A DNA stretch of 64,000 nt from Timonella sp031979385 (GCA_031979385.1 DALZEF010000013.1:16716-80715), one strand, 5' to 3'. Positions 1 to 8,894 are shown, counted from the stretch's first letter. The notes: generated by a model not told the origin, from the sequence alone. Translations and numbers: made by a program.

Positions 1-2
1 AC

Positions 3-404
3 TCCGGCATTGAGGCAATCGACCGGTCAGTTATCGATTCTGCCCGCGCAATCGGAATGTCTGAGCGGCAGATCTTGTTCCGAGTAGAGATTCCGCTGGG
101 GCTCCCACTGCTCATCGGTGGGATTCGCTCGGCCATGTTGCAGGTCATCGCGACCGTGACGATCGCCGCTTACGTCAATCTGGGTGGCCTTGGCCTACCC
201 ATCATCACAGGACTTGCCCTACGACGTTACGACATGGTCCTTGGCGGCGCACTACTGGTTGCCCTCCTGGCGCTGGTCATTGACGGCCTGCTCACATTGA
301 TGCAACGCATGTCGGTGCCACGAGGACTGCGATCCACCGTTCACGGAGTCTCGAACGCACAACAGGCTCCCGCTCTCCGTTCCACTCGTGCAAACAACTC
401 CTAA
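3..404 (+). CDS. Osmoprotectant ABC transporter permease, OpuC/ProW type (5' end missing)
   Basis: The reading frame is open from the window edge (frame 3), so the N-terminus lies outside. The visible 133 residues start just after the EAA loop, which begins GIEAIDRSVIDSARAIGMS and in this family docks on the ABC ATPase. Two or three hydrophobic membrane segments and a short polar tail follow. The sequence resembles the inner-membrane subunit of osmoprotectant (glycine betaine/carnitine/choline) importers. The next gene is the matching binding lipoprotein, whose ribosome site overlaps this stop codon. The ATPase and any second permease presumably lie upstream of the window. Family call is firm; substrate is inferred. 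Confidence 0.85.
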   Translation, partial: SGIEAIDRSVIDSARAIGMSERQILFRVEIPLGLPLLIGGIRSAMLQVIATVTIAAYVNLGGLGLPIITGLALRRYDMVLGGALLVALLALVIDGLLTLMQRMSVPRGLRSTVHGVSNAQQAPALRSTRANNS

Positions 405-414
405 GGAGAAACCG

Positions 415-1320
415 ATGTCCACGACACAAAAGATGCGGAACGCCTTCGCACTGACAACCGCTTTCGCGGCGACGATCGCACTGTCTGCCTGCTCCTCAAA
501 CGATCCACTCGCATCGCCCGATCAAGACAACGGGGCAACCATCGTGGTGGGCTCGCAGGCCTATTACTCAAACGAGATCATCGCAGAGATCTACGCGCAG
601 GCCCTTGAGAACGACGGGTTCACAGTTGAGCGCAAGTTCAACATCGGGCAACGCGATGCCTACATGCCAGAGCTTGAGAGCGGAGCAATCTCCCTCTTCC
701 CCGAGTACACCGGCAACCTGCTGCAGTACTTTGACAGCGAGACCCTGGCGCGTTCCTCCGATGACGTCTATGGCGCGTTGAAGGAGGCCCTCCCTGAGGG
801 TCTCACGGTCCTCGATCAGGCAACCGCAAGCGATCAGGACTCCTACACGGTGACTGGGGAATTCGCTCAGGAACACTCGCTGGCGTCGATCTCCGACCTC
901 GCAGACATCTCCATTCCGCTCACCCTGGGTGGGCCACCCGAGCTCGCCGAGCGCCCGTACGGACCAACCGGTCTCAAGACCGCCTACGGCATTGACGTCG
1001 ATTTCTCGGCCACCGGGGATACGACCGTTGAGGATCTGGTTGCCGGAACCGTCAACGTGGCGAACGTGTACACGGCAGATCCTCGAATTGAGACCGAGAA
1101 CTTGGTGGTTCTTGAAGACCCAGAGTCGCTCTTCCTCGCGTCCAACGTAGTACCTCTGGTCAACGCGGATATCGCAGCGGAGGTCGCGGAGACCATCAAT
1201 GCGGTGAGCGCACAACTCACCCCTGAGGGTTTGGTGTCACTGAATGTTCAGAGCACGGTGGAGGAGAAGTCACCAGCAGTTATTGCGACGGATTGGCTCA
1301 GTGCCAACGGCCTGAGTTGA
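415..1320 (+). CDS. Osmoprotectant-binding lipoprotein, OpuCC/OsmF type
   Basis: This 301-residue extracellular binding protein would capture a quaternary-amine osmolyte and deliver it to the permease encoded just upstream. The N-terminus has a basic region, a hydrophobic stretch and a lipobox (LSAC) at about residues 20-23, so it is probably lipid-anchored. The mature part begins with the usual VGSQAYYSNEIIAEIYAQ-like first lobe and a central FPEYTGNLLQYF motif typical of the OpuAC fold. ATG 415 is preferred over 388 because an AAGGAG site at 403-408 is well spaced and overlaps the permease stop. The 3' end overlaps the convergent membrane gene by 23 bases. Confidence 0.88.
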   Translation: MSTTQKMRNAFALTTAFAATIALSACSSNDPLASPDQDNGATIVVGSQAYYSNEIIAEIYAQALENDGFTVERKFNIGQRDAYMPELESGAISLFPEYTGNLLQYFDSETLARSSDDVYGALKEALPEGLTVLDQATASDQDSYTVTGEFAQEHSLASISDLADISIPLTLGGPPELAERPYGPTGLKTAYGIDVDFSATGDTTVEDLVAGTVNVANVYTADPRIETENLVVLEDPESLFLASNVVPLVNADIAAEVAETINAVSAQLTPEGLVSLNVQSTVEEKSPAVIATDWLSANGLS

Positions 1321-2527
1321 GTCCCGGCCAAGAGAGCCATTGACGTACTGCGGAGATGCCAAGCAGTACGGCAAGTACCAGGGCAGGAATGACGCTGGTG
1401 TAGACGATCGCGATGTAGCAGCAGACCCCGGCTGAGCACCACCCCGAGAGCACCTTGGAGAACAGGCCGACTGGGACTGGTCCAAGGTCCGGTAGTTGAA
1501 TCATGGCGCCGAGCGGCCCGCTGCGTTCCAGTACCGCCAAAGCGCGGGGCCGTTCAACGATTACATACACGACTGCAAGGGGTACCGTTGCGAGTCCTGG
1601 CAACGCGCTGGCCCAACCAGCAGCGAGGGTCGCAGTGACTCCGACCAGCAGGGGCATGGTGCAGGTTCCGGCCAGCATCGCTGCCTCTGCTGGTCCGTAC
1701 ACGGTAGAGAGGGACCTGCGGATAAGAGCGGAGGCACGCCATGCAGCCCAGACGCGCGATTGACGCAGTGCAAGAGCCAATACCCCGCCTGCCGCGATGA
1801 GGTGACCAAGCACTGGGCCGAGGACGATCCCGCCGAGCGTAGAGCAGGCAAGAATCGATACCGCGAGTCTCCATTGGTCTGTCGCAGTACGAGCGACAAT
1901 GGTCCGGGCCAAGGCGAAGGCGGTGGGCTGGATTGTGGGAATGATCGGTGTTCGTGTAGTACGAGTGCGCTGGTCTCGTAGGAGCGTGAGTGCGGCACCA
2001 TCAATCGAAATACAGGCGGAGTGCACCGAACGTACATTCGCGTCTGCACGCAGGAGACGCCATCGTGGAACACCCGTGTGTCCTTCGTGCTGCATGGCCT
2101 CCGCCGCACGGAATGCCCAGACGGAAGCTCCAACCGCGAGCGCAACCCACGCGATGATCTCCACGCTGTTCATCCCCAAGTTGTGGGTGATCGATGCGAG
2201 CAGGCCGGTAAGGACAGCGACGGTTCCAGCGACTATAGAGGCCGACGCCCATAGGGCGGTACGTATTTCGGCGCGTTCGGGAGTCCACACGAGTTCTGCC
2301 GTTGAGACGCGCCATGGGCCAACAAACACTGCGGTACGCCAGGACGCGACAACTACTGCGAACACTGCCACGACGGTAAGCGTGCGTGGCTGCACGCCGA
2401 GTCTCATCAGTGAAACGAGTTGCCCGCCGAGTGTGACGACTCCACTGGTGACGAGAACACAGCCGATGATGATTGCTGCAGTTCCATAGAGGACCTCGGA
2501 GAGTTCAGAACCCCATCGTTTAAGCAC
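1298..2527 (-). CDS. Integral membrane protein, probable permease half of an ABC exporter
   Basis: A 409-residue protein with roughly ten hydrophobic segments spread over its length and no signal peptide. I do not recognise a named family; it looks like the large, poorly conserved membrane subunits that pair with small actinobacterial ABC ATPases. Its start overlaps the end of the ATPase gene by eight bases, so the two are translationally coupled and probably form one exporter. The substrate cannot be deduced. The 3' end runs 23 bases into the convergent osmoprotectant-binding gene. Confidence 0.65.
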   Translation of the reverse strand: MLKRWGSELSEVLYGTAAIIIGCVLVTSGVVTLGGQLVSLMRLGVQPRTLTVVAVFAVVVASWRTAVFVGPWRVSTAELVWTPERAEIRTALWASASIVAGTVAVLTGLLASITHNLGMNSVEIIAWVALAVGASVWAFRAAEAMQHEGHTGVPRWRLLRADANVRSVHSACISIDGAALTLLRDQRTRTTRTPIIPTIQPTAFALARTIVARTATDQWRLAVSILACSTLGGIVLGPVLGHLIAAGGVLALALRQSRVWAAWRASALIRRSLSTVYGPAEAAMLAGTCTMPLLVGVTATLAAGWASALPGLATVPLAVVYVIVERPRALAVLERSGPLGAMIQLPDLGPVPVGLFSKVLSGWCSAGVCCYIAIVYTSVIPALVLAVLLGISAVRQWLSWPGLNSGRWH

Positions 2528-3134
2528 CGAGTTTCAACTCCACGGCAGGGAGTTCCGCGAACAGGTCTGGGCGATGGGTTGCGATCGCTATGCAGCGTCC
2601 GGGGAGGAGTTCCTTCAGCATCTCTCCAAGCAGCATTTGATGTTCCAGGTCTAGGCCACGTTCAGGTTCATCAAGGAACAAGACTTTCCAGGGGCGTACT
2701 GCGATCGAGGCAAGAGCGGCACGTCGTTCTTGGCCGGTGCTGAGCGAGAACGGTAGTCGATCCAGCAGATCTGTGATGCCGAGGTACTCAAATGCCCGGC
2801 TAGCGGCGGGGTCCCCCTGCCCAATACCGCCGTACAGTGCAAGGTGGTCCCCCACTGTCAGGCCGGGAAGCCAGGGCCATTCTTCGGATATTGAGTGGGT
2901 TATGGCCCTGTGTTTCGCACCGTGCGGGGAGCAGGGCTTCTCGTCTATCAGGTATTCAGTGCAGTCCATATATTGCAGACCGGCCAACGCTCGCAGGAGC
3001 GTGGACTTTCCAACCCCGTTCGGCCCGGTCACGATCAGTACCTGACCGTTGGCGATGTCAAGGTCGAGTCGGTCGATCACTACGGAGTCGCCATAGCCCA
3101 CCGTAATTCCGGAAACTTTCAGTCCGCTGTCCAT
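2520..3134 (-). CDS. ABC transporter ATP-binding protein
   Basis: A 204-residue nucleotide-binding subunit. It has Walker A GPNGVGKST near residue 38, a signature written LSTGQERRAA rather than LSGGQ, Walker B VLFLDEPERGLD and a late histidine (ATHRPDL) for the H-loop. The start at 3134 is chosen because AGAGGAA lies six bases upstream; the longer frame to 3179 has no ribosome site. Small stand-alone ATPases of this kind (CcmA/LolD-like) usually drive export through a separate membrane protein, here the coupled downstream gene. Substrate unknown. Confidence 0.85.
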   Translation of the reverse strand: MDSGLKVSGITVGYGDSVVIDRLDLDIANGQVLIVTGPNGVGKSTLLRALAGLQYMDCTEYLIDEKPCSPHGAKHRAITHSISEEWPWLPGLTVGDHLALYGGIGQGDPAASRAFEYLGITDLLDRLPFSLSTGQERRAALASIAVRPWKVLFLDEPERGLDLEHQMLLGEMLKELLPGRCIAIATHRPDLFAELPAVELKLGA

Positions 3135-3199
3135 GTGTTCCTCTGCGTGTGGGGTTCTGAGTGTCGGCACTGCAAGCAAATCTACTCGACTTGAGAAAA

Positions 3200-3219
3200 G
3201 GTGGGGTCAATTCCCCACC
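3200..3219. other. Short inverted repeat in divergent intergenic region
   Basis: GGTGGGG at 3200-3206 is complementary to CCCCACC at 3213-3219 with a six-base loop. It lies 65 bases upstream of the exporter ATPase start and 140 bases before the iron box. It could be an operator or a small hairpin in the exporter leader. No T-run follows, so a terminator is unlikely. Confidence 0.4.
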
Positions 3220-3345
3220 GTGCCCCAGCCAAACGCAAGCCGGAGAAGATGAAGCGGCAGAATCGTCGCCAATCAGAGGCTTGAAACTACGCGCCCACCG
3301 ACTCTCTCCCCACAGCGCCCTAGATGTGATGTACACGATAGATCT

Positions 3346-3380
3346 TTGTCACAGCACGCACTTAAGATAGGCTAACCTTA
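3346..3380 (+). promoter_or_regulatory. Iron-regulated promoter with DtxR/IdeR box
   Basis: TTAAGATAGGCTAACCTTA at 3362-3380 matches the 19-bp DtxR/IdeR consensus (TTAGGTTAGCCTAACCTAA) at 15 of 19 positions. A possible -35 TTGTCA (3346-3351) and -10 TAGGCT (3368-3373), 16 bp apart, place the box directly over the -10 element. Iron-loaded repressor should therefore shut off the siderophore uptake operon that starts 30 bases downstream. Confidence 0.85.
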
Positions 3381-3409
3381 CCCAAACCAGACTCATCTAG
3401 GAGACGCTC

Positions 3410-4474
3410 TTGTCCCGGACCCGGATTGTCGCTGCCCTCGTCACAGCCGCAGCACTCACCCTTGCAGGTTGCTCAACCGACGCGCCAGAGACCAACGAGA
3501 CCTCAAGCGCGCCAAGCACACAGACAACCGACGAAACCACTGAAACGCCGGCAGAAGACGCATTCCCCGTCACGATCGACCACGTCTTTGGAACCACAAC
3601 CATTGCGGCGAAACCAGAACGAGTCGCAACCATCGCCTGGGCCAACCACGAAGTGCCACTGGCCCTCGGAATCGTACCGGTCGGAATCTCCAAGGCCACC
3701 TGGGGCGACGACGATGACAACGGTATTCTGCCGTGGGTTGAAACCAAACTCGAAGAACTTGGCGCGGAAGCACCCGTTCTCTTCGACGAGACCGACGGAA
3801 TCAACTTTGAAGCAGTTGCCAACACCAACCCCGACGTCATTCTCGCAGCGTACTCCGGCCTGACCCAGGAAGAATATGACACGCTCTCCAAAATCGCCCC
3901 GGTCGTAGCCTACCCAAAGGTTGCGTGGGGCACCTCGTATGAGGAAATGATCCAGTTGAGTTCCAAGGCGCTCGGCCTGAGCGCACAGGGAGACGCACTC
4001 ATCGAGCAGCTCGAAGCAGAGACCAACGCCTCGCTCGACAAGCACGCCGCGCTAAAAGACGCGACCGTCCTGTTCACCTTCCTCGACCCAGCTGACTTCT
4101 CCCAGATCGGCTTCTACACCAGCCATGACACCCGTCCAGGATTCTTGGAGGGTCTGGGACTCCCCGCTCCAGAAATCGTCAAGGAAGAATCCGCGAAGAC
4201 AGACAGCTTCTACGTGAGCGTCTCAGCAGAGGAAGCAGACCGCTTCGAGGACATCGATGTCCTCGTCACCTACGGTGACCCAGGAGGCGACCTCGTCGAG
4301 CAGATCCAGGCAGACTCACTGCTGTCGAAGATCCCTGCCGTCAAGGAAGGCCGCATCGCCATTCTTGAGAACGGCACGCCGCTCGCGGCTTCCGCCAACC
4401 CATCGCCACTCTCAATCGGCTGGGGAATCGACGAGTACTTCTCCGTACTGTCTGGGCCACTCGACCAAGAGTGA
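3410..4474 (+). CDS. Iron-siderophore binding lipoprotein, FecB/FepB family
   Basis: A 354-residue substrate-binding protein for ferric siderophores, anchored to the outer face of the membrane. The first 21 residues form a lipoprotein signal ending LAGC, followed by a Thr/Glu/Ser-rich linker and a two-lobe periplasmic-binding fold. Near the start of the fold is the typical ERVATIAWANHEVPLALGI segment, and later NPDVILAAYSGLTQEEY. The start is TTG at 3410, supported by AGGAG at 3399-3403. First gene of an iron operon; it overlaps the next by GTGA. Regulation by the DtxR box just upstream is expected. Confidence 0.93.
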   Translation: MSRTRIVAALVTAAALTLAGCSTDAPETNETSSAPSTQTTDETTETPAEDAFPVTIDHVFGTTTIAAKPERVATIAWANHEVPLALGIVPVGISKATWGDDDDNGILPWVETKLEELGAEAPVLFDETDGINFEAVANTNPDVILAAYSGLTQEEYDTLSKIAPVVAYPKVAWGTSYEEMIQLSSKALGLSAQGDALIEQLEAETNASLDKHAALKDATVLFTFLDPADFSQIGFYTSHDTRPGFLEGLGLPAPEIVKEESAKTDSFYVSVSAEEADRFEDIDVLVTYGDPGGDLVEQIQADSLLSKIPAVKEGRIAILENGTPLAASANPSPLSIGWGIDEYFSVLSGPLDQE

Positions 4475-5520
4475 ACACCATCGCACCACCCCTGAGCGAC
4501 CCCGAATCGCTGAGTTCACTGCGTCGATCCACGGCGCTCAAACTCACCTGGTTCGGGGTTGCTCTCGGAATCCTTGCACTACTCTGTTTCGCCTCCGTCA
4601 CCTTTGGCGCACGATCAGTCACCCTCACAGACGTGTTCGCGGCACTGGGCGGGTCCACCGAGAGCGTCTCAGAGGCCGCTGTCGTGGCCCGACTACCACG
4701 AACTGTGCTCGCTATCTTGATCGGTGCGGCCCTGGCACTCGCCGGGTCAACCATGCAGGCAGTCACCCGCAACCCGCTCGCCGACCCCGGAATCCTTGGA
4801 GTATCCGCCGGCTCAGCGCTTGCGGTGGTTGTGGGACTCGTGTTCTTCTCCATCACCAACCCGTGGACGCAGATCAGCATCGCCATAGCCGGCGCTGCTG
4901 GAGCTGCCGTCTTCGTCTACGCGGTCGGCTCACTCGGACGAGGCGGAGCGACCCCGCTCAAGCTGGCCCTCGCGGGGGCCGCGATCTCCGCGGCGTTCCA
5001 AGCACTCACCAACGCGGTGCTGCTACCGCGTGTTGATGTCATGGAGTCATTCCGTTTCTGGCAGATCGGAGGCGTGGGTGGCGCGACCTGGGATCGTATC
5101 GCCGTACTCGCCCCGGTACTCGCGGTGGGTGCGCTCATCACGTTCATGTGCGCACGGGGAATGAATTCCCTCGCACTTGGCGACGATATGGCGGCTGGCC
5201 TGGGAGAGAACGTCGCGCGGACCCGAATGGTGTCGTCCTTCGGTGCCGTGATTCTGTGCGGTGCGGCAACCGCCGTGGCAGGCCCCATCGGTTTTGTCGG
5301 TCTGGTTGTCCCTCACCTGTGCCGTCTTCTCGTCGGGACCGATCATCGGTGGCTTCTGCCGTTCTCCGCGATCACCGGCGCAAGCCTGCTGATTGCCGCA
5401 GATGTGGTGGGGCGCGTCATCACCCGTCCACAAGAGATCCAGGTCGGTATCGTCACCGCGATCATTGGTGCGCCCGTGTTCATCTGGATCATCCGACGAC
5501 AAAAGGTTCGGGAACTGTGA
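4471..5520 (+). CDS. Siderophore ABC transporter permease, FecCD family (first)
   Basis: A 349-residue inner-membrane permease with about nine to ten hydrophobic helices. The FecCD hallmarks LPRTVLAILIGAALALAG, NPLADPGILGVSAG and GFVGLVVPHLCRLLVG are all present. It forms the membrane channel with the second permease encoded directly downstream. The GTG start overlaps the stop of the binding-protein gene by four bases, and its own stop overlaps the next start in the same way, which indicates tight translational coupling across the operon. Confidence 0.94.
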   Translation: MNTIAPPLSDPESLSSLRRSTALKLTWFGVALGILALLCFASVTFGARSVTLTDVFAALGGSTESVSEAAVVARLPRTVLAILIGAALALAGSTMQAVTRNPLADPGILGVSAGSALAVVVGLVFFSITNPWTQISIAIAGAAGAAVFVYAVGSLGRGGATPLKLALAGAAISAAFQALTNAVLLPRVDVMESFRFWQIGGVGGATWDRIAVLAPVLAVGALITFMCARGMNSLALGDDMAAGLGENVARTRMVSSFGAVILCGAATAVAGPIGFVGLVVPHLCRLLVGTDHRWLLPFSAITGASLLIAADVVGRVITRPQEIQVGIVTAIIGAPVFIWIIRRQKVREL

Positions 5521-6593
5521 CCCTCTCAAAGTTGGCTTCACACAGCGAGGCCTCCGCGCAGCCTTCCACCGTCGATGGAGTACAACTCCAGCACTGGCGG
5601 CGGCGGAACAACAGGCGCACCACCATGGGTTACATAGCCCTGGGATCACTTGTGGTTGTGTTGTTCTTAGGGTCCCTGATGATCGGTGAACGGTTCTATC
5701 CGCTGACCGATGTCATACGCGTTGTCCTCGGAGAGCAGGTGCCTGGCGCCTCGTTCACTGTGGGTGAGTTGCGGCTACCTCGTGCAGTCGCGGCTGTTCT
5801 AGCCGGCTTCGCCTTCGGTGTGGCCGGTGCGACCACTCAGACTCTCCTGCGCAACCCACTCGCCTCACCAGACATTATCGGCATCAGCCAGGGGGCAAGC
5901 GCGGGAGCAGTCATCGCAATCGTGTTCTTCTCGCTGAGCGATGCTGCCGTGTCCCTCGCCGCCTTCATCGGTGCACTTGCAACAGCGTTGGCGATCTACT
6001 TCCTGTCTTACAGGGGAGCCTTCCAGGGAACCCGGCTCATCCTCATTGGAATCGGTGTTGCCGCGATGCTCAGCAGCGTCATCTCCTACGCCCTGTCGAA
6101 GGCCTCCGCCTGGGACATACAGGCAGCAATGCGCTGGATGACCGGCAGTCTGAACAGCGCTTCGTGGTCTCAGATCGTGCCGCTTGCTCTCGTGTCACTG
6201 CTCCTCCCGGTCGTATTGCTGCAGCACCGTAACCTTGAGGCCCTACGGCTGGGTGCAGACAGCGCAACCGCCCTCGGCGTGCGGGTTGAACGCTCACGGG
6301 TTGTCCTGCTCTTCGGTGCGGTCATCCTGCTCGCCTTCGCAACCTCTGTTGCCGGTCCGGTCGCTTTTGTCGCATTCATGTCCGGCCCAATCGCCGCCCG
6401 ACTCATCAGACCCGGTGCCAACCTGCTCATCCCCGCAGGATGCGTTGGCGCGATTCTCGTGCTCGCTGCCGACCTCATCGGCCAGTTCGCCTTCCCAACC
6501 CGCTATCCGGTTGGTGTCATCACGGGTCTGCTCGGCGCCCCATATCTCGTATTCCTGCTCATCCGCACCAACCAAGGCGGTCGTTCGCTATGA
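5517..6593 (+). CDS. Siderophore ABC transporter permease, FecCD family (second)
   Basis: A 358-residue partner of the preceding permease. It has a 45-residue polar N-terminus before the first helix, then LPRAVAAVLAGFAFGVAG, NPLASPDIIGISQGASAG and GPVAFVAFMSGPIAARLI. The open frame extends upstream to 5148 but only inside the preceding gene; GTG 5517, overlapping the previous stop by four bases, is the consistent start. It couples to the ATPase gene by an ATGA overlap. Confidence 0.93.
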   Translation: MTLSKLASHSEASAQPSTVDGVQLQHWRRRNNRRTTMGYIALGSLVVVLFLGSLMIGERFYPLTDVIRVVLGEQVPGASFTVGELRLPRAVAAVLAGFAFGVAGATTQTLLRNPLASPDIIGISQGASAGAVIAIVFFSLSDAAVSLAAFIGALATALAIYFLSYRGAFQGTRLILIGIGVAAMLSSVISYALSKASAWDIQAAMRWMTGSLNSASWSQIVPLALVSLLLPVVLLQHRNLEALRLGADSATALGVRVERSRVVLLFGAVILLAFATSVAGPVAFVAFMSGPIAARLIRPGANLLIPAGCVGAILVLAADLIGQFAFPTRYPVGVITGLLGAPYLVFLLIRTNQGGRSL

Positions 6594-7468
6594 CCAAAGA
6601 ACACTCGCTCATCGGACGCGATCTGTCACTCGGCTACGGGAACACAGTGATCGTGAACAACCTCGATCTGGATATCCCCAGCGGAGCCATCACCTCGATC
6701 ATCGGCCCCAACGGATGCGGCAAATCGACCCTGCTGCGCGGATTCGCCCGACTGCTCAAACCACTCACGGGTGAGGTGCAACTGGACGGTAAGGACATTC
6801 GTTCGATCCCCACCAAACAGGTCGCGCAGGTTGTCGGGCTGCTCCCTCAGCAACCGATCGCCCCCGAGGGAATAGCCGTAGCCGACCTCGTTGGACGTGG
6901 ACGCCAGCCACACCAGAAGCTCCTGGCCCGCTGGACCACGCACGACTACGAGGTTGTCGCCCAGGCGTTACAGGACACCGGCATCTCCGAGCTTGCCGAC
7001 CGCAGCGTTGATGAACTATCGGGTGGCCAACGCCAGCGAGTCTGGATCGCGATGGCGCTCGCACAGGAAACCGACATTCTGCTTCTAGACGAACCGACCA
7101 CGTTTCTTGACCTCACGCACCAGATCGAGATCCTTGATCTCCTGACTGACCTGAACCGGGCGCGTGGCACCACCATCGTGATGGTTATGCACGACATGAA
7201 CCTCGCGGCCCGCTACTCTCATCACATCATCGCACTGCGCGGAGGAACCCTGGTGGCCCAGGGAACACCCGAACAGGTCATCACGGAAGAGCTCGTACAC
7301 GATGTGTTCGCCCTACCTGCACAGGTAACCCATGACCCCGTCTCCCAGACCCCACTCGTCTCGCCCCGAGGACGACACCACGTCCGCGGCTCTCAGTTCG
7401 GCGATCCCGTACAGCCAACTGGGGCTTCCATTCCACTCACATCCAAAGGTAGTTCCAATGCCCGCTGA
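6590..7468 (+). CDS. Siderophore ABC transporter ATPase, FepC family
   Basis: A 292-residue ATPase that energises ferric-siderophore import. It carries Walker A GPNGCGKST, signature LSGGQRQRVWIAMALAQ, Walker B ILLLDEPTTFLD and the H-loop histidine in MVMHDMN. The core ends near residue 255. The last 35 residues (Pro/Arg/Ser-rich) exceed the usual FepC length and run over the start of the next gene. The ATG at 6590 overlaps the permease stop. Confidence 0.93.
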   Translation: MTKEHSLIGRDLSLGYGNTVIVNNLDLDIPSGAITSIIGPNGCGKSTLLRGFARLLKPLTGEVQLDGKDIRSIPTKQVAQVVGLLPQQPIAPEGIAVADLVGRGRQPHQKLLARWTTHDYEVVAQALQDTGISELADRSVDELSGGQRQRVWIAMALAQETDILLLDEPTTFLDLTHQIEILDLLTDLNRARGTTIVMVMHDMNLAARYSHHIIALRGGTLVAQGTPEQVITEELVHDVFALPAQVTHDPVSQTPLVSPRGRHHVRGSQFGDPVQPTGASIPLTSKGSSNAR

Positions 7469-8378
7469 GCAGTCGCGGTTCTTCCGCGCTTCGGTTCGCT
7501 CCATCGAAGACATCACACCGAGTTTCCGGCGCTTCACGTTCACTTCACAGGACCTCGCCGACTACGGCGACCCCGGATACGATCAACGCATCAAGGTCGT
7601 GTTCGGCCCCATGACCGCTGACCCGGGAATCCTCCCCGTCCACGGCCTCGAGGCTATGCCCACTGGTCCAGACTGGTATCAGGATTGGCGTTCCATGTCA
7701 GAGAGTGATCGTCCGCCCTTCCGCACTTACACCACTCGAGCCGTACGACGCGAGGTGTGCGAGGTAGACATAGACATGGTCGTCCACGACGTATCCGGCC
7801 CCGCCTCCCAGTGGATCCAAGGCGCTCGCCCGGGTGACGAGGTGCTTATCTTCGGGCCCACGACAGCGGCAACCGGAGTGAGTTTCGGAATCGATTTCGT
7901 TCCACCCGAGAACGTCGGGCACGTGCTGCTCGTGGGCGATGAGACCGCGGCTCCCGCCATCGCCTGCATCTTGGAACAATACCCCGACGTCCCTGCGACC
8001 GTGGTACTCGAGCTACCGCACGAACAGGACACCAGCTACCTCCCGCAGCGCCCCGACGTACGTTATGTCATCGGCTCCCGAGAAGGCCGCGAGCGCAACG
8101 AGTTCCTTGTAACCGCAACCAAGGAGGTCATCGAGGAATTGAACCCTGAAGGACAGGTATCCGTGGTTGAGGAGATCCCGCTCGATGAGATCCTGTGGGA
8201 GGTTCCCCGCTCCGCTCGTGGCGGTGCCGCGCTCAAGTCCGCTGAACTCTATACCTGGCTCGCTGGCGAGGCTTCTGCGGTACGCGAACTACGCAGACAC
8301 CTTGTTGGGGTACACGGTGTGGACCGCCGAGCCGTTGCCTTCATGGGCTACTGGCGTTTGGGCCGCGCCGAAGTATAG
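7458..8378 (+). CDS. Siderophore-interacting protein (FAD/NAD(P)H ferric-siderophore reductase)
   Basis: A 306-residue SIP/ViuB-family flavoprotein, expected to reduce imported ferric siderophore in the cytosol and release iron. The FAD-binding motif RTYTTR occurs near residue 92, followed by PGDEVLIFGP and GDETAAPAIACILEQ in the nucleotide-binding half; the C-terminus GYWRLGRAE is characteristic. ATG 7458 has AAAGG at 7445-7449. The longer frame from 7332 would overlap the ATPase gene by 137 bases and is less likely. Final gene of the iron operon. Confidence 0.93.
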   Translation: MPAEQSRFFRASVRSIEDITPSFRRFTFTSQDLADYGDPGYDQRIKVVFGPMTADPGILPVHGLEAMPTGPDWYQDWRSMSESDRPPFRTYTTRAVRREVCEVDIDMVVHDVSGPASQWIQGARPGDEVLIFGPTTAATGVSFGIDFVPPENVGHVLLVGDETAAPAIACILEQYPDVPATVVLELPHEQDTSYLPQRPDVRYVIGSREGRERNEFLVTATKEVIEELNPEGQVSVVEEIPLDEILWEVPRSARGGAALKSAELYTWLAGEASAVRELRRHLVGVHGVDRRAVAFMGYWRLGRAEV

Positions 8379-8406
8379 CCCTGCTGCGCTCACGGCAACG
8401 AAAAGA

Positions 8407-8490
8407 CCCCTCGCGCACCTGCCAGAGCCCACCTGCCCTTGCTGCATTCCTGCCCTGGGGGATTCAGTGAGATGACACCACACGAGGAGT
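8407..8490 (-). ncRNA. ffs: Signal recognition particle RNA, small bacterial type
   Basis: Read on the minus strand, the segment contains the SRP apical core GGGCAGGAATGCAGCAAGGG and then GGGCTCTGGCAGGTGCGCG, closely resembling the actinobacterial small SRP RNA. The ends pair over about ten positions (CTCCTCGTGT with GCGCGAGGGG, including G-U pairs), and a T-rich run at 8401-8406 ends the transcript. This RNA binds Ffh to form the SRP that targets membrane and secreted proteins. Exact ends are accurate to a few bases. No ORF overlaps it convincingly. Confidence 0.85.
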
Positions 8491-8500
8491 CGATCTCCAC

Positions 8501-8528
8501 TCTATACCAACTAGCCCGGGTTTGAAAA
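8501..8528 (-). promoter_or_regulatory. Promoter of the SRP RNA
   Basis: On the minus strand TTTTCA (8523-8528) and TATAGA (8501-8506) are 16 bases apart. The -10 lies about ten bases before the predicted 5' end of the SRP RNA. Confidence 0.6.
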
Positions 8529-8700
8529 AACGGCCACTGGTTCGAAACCGCCACAGCAAGCCTGCGGAGGGCATTGGATACCCTTCGCCAGCGAGCAGGT
8601 GGTTTCGATCACTTTCGCCCGCGAGATTCGGGTTTTTGAGAAAAGTTCGGTAGAGTTTTCTTCGTTGGTTGTTCGGGAAACACGTTGACCGAGCACGCTT

Positions 8701-8788
8701 GGAGGATTCGCCTAGTGGCCTATGGCGCCGTCTTGGAAAGGCGGTTGGGTGCAAGCCCTCGGGGGTTCGAATCCCCCATCCTCCGCCA
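8701..8788 (+). tRNA. tRNA-Ser (anticodon GGA)
   Basis: Class II tRNA of 88 bases. The acceptor stem GGAGGAT pairs with ATCCTCC, followed by discriminator G and encoded CCA (8786-8788). The anticodon loop TTGGAAA gives GGA. A long variable arm and the T-loop GTTCGAATC are present. It reads UCC/UCU serine codons. Divergent from the SRP RNA gene, and followed eight bases later by a strong terminator hairpin. Confidence 0.97.
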
Positions 8789-8795
8789 CAACAGA

Positions 8796-8830
8796 CAAGA
8801 CCCCTGATCGGTTATCGATCAGGGGTCTTG
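8796..8830 (+). terminator. Terminator of tRNA-Ser(GGA)
   Basis: A perfect 15-bp stem (CAAGACCCCTGATCG with its complement) closes a five-base loop directly after the tRNA. Only a short T-rich stretch follows. Confidence 0.85.
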
Positions 8831-8894
8831 TCGTTCCTGGAACTTTAGTCAGTCATGGGACCCAAAGCACGAGTGGCGCCACACGTTACTCATC

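Noticed and set aside
5148..5516. N-terminal extension of the second FecCD permease to 481 residues
   Set aside because: The extension is an out-of-frame reading of the first permease gene; GTG 5517 with the four-base overlap gives the family-length protein.
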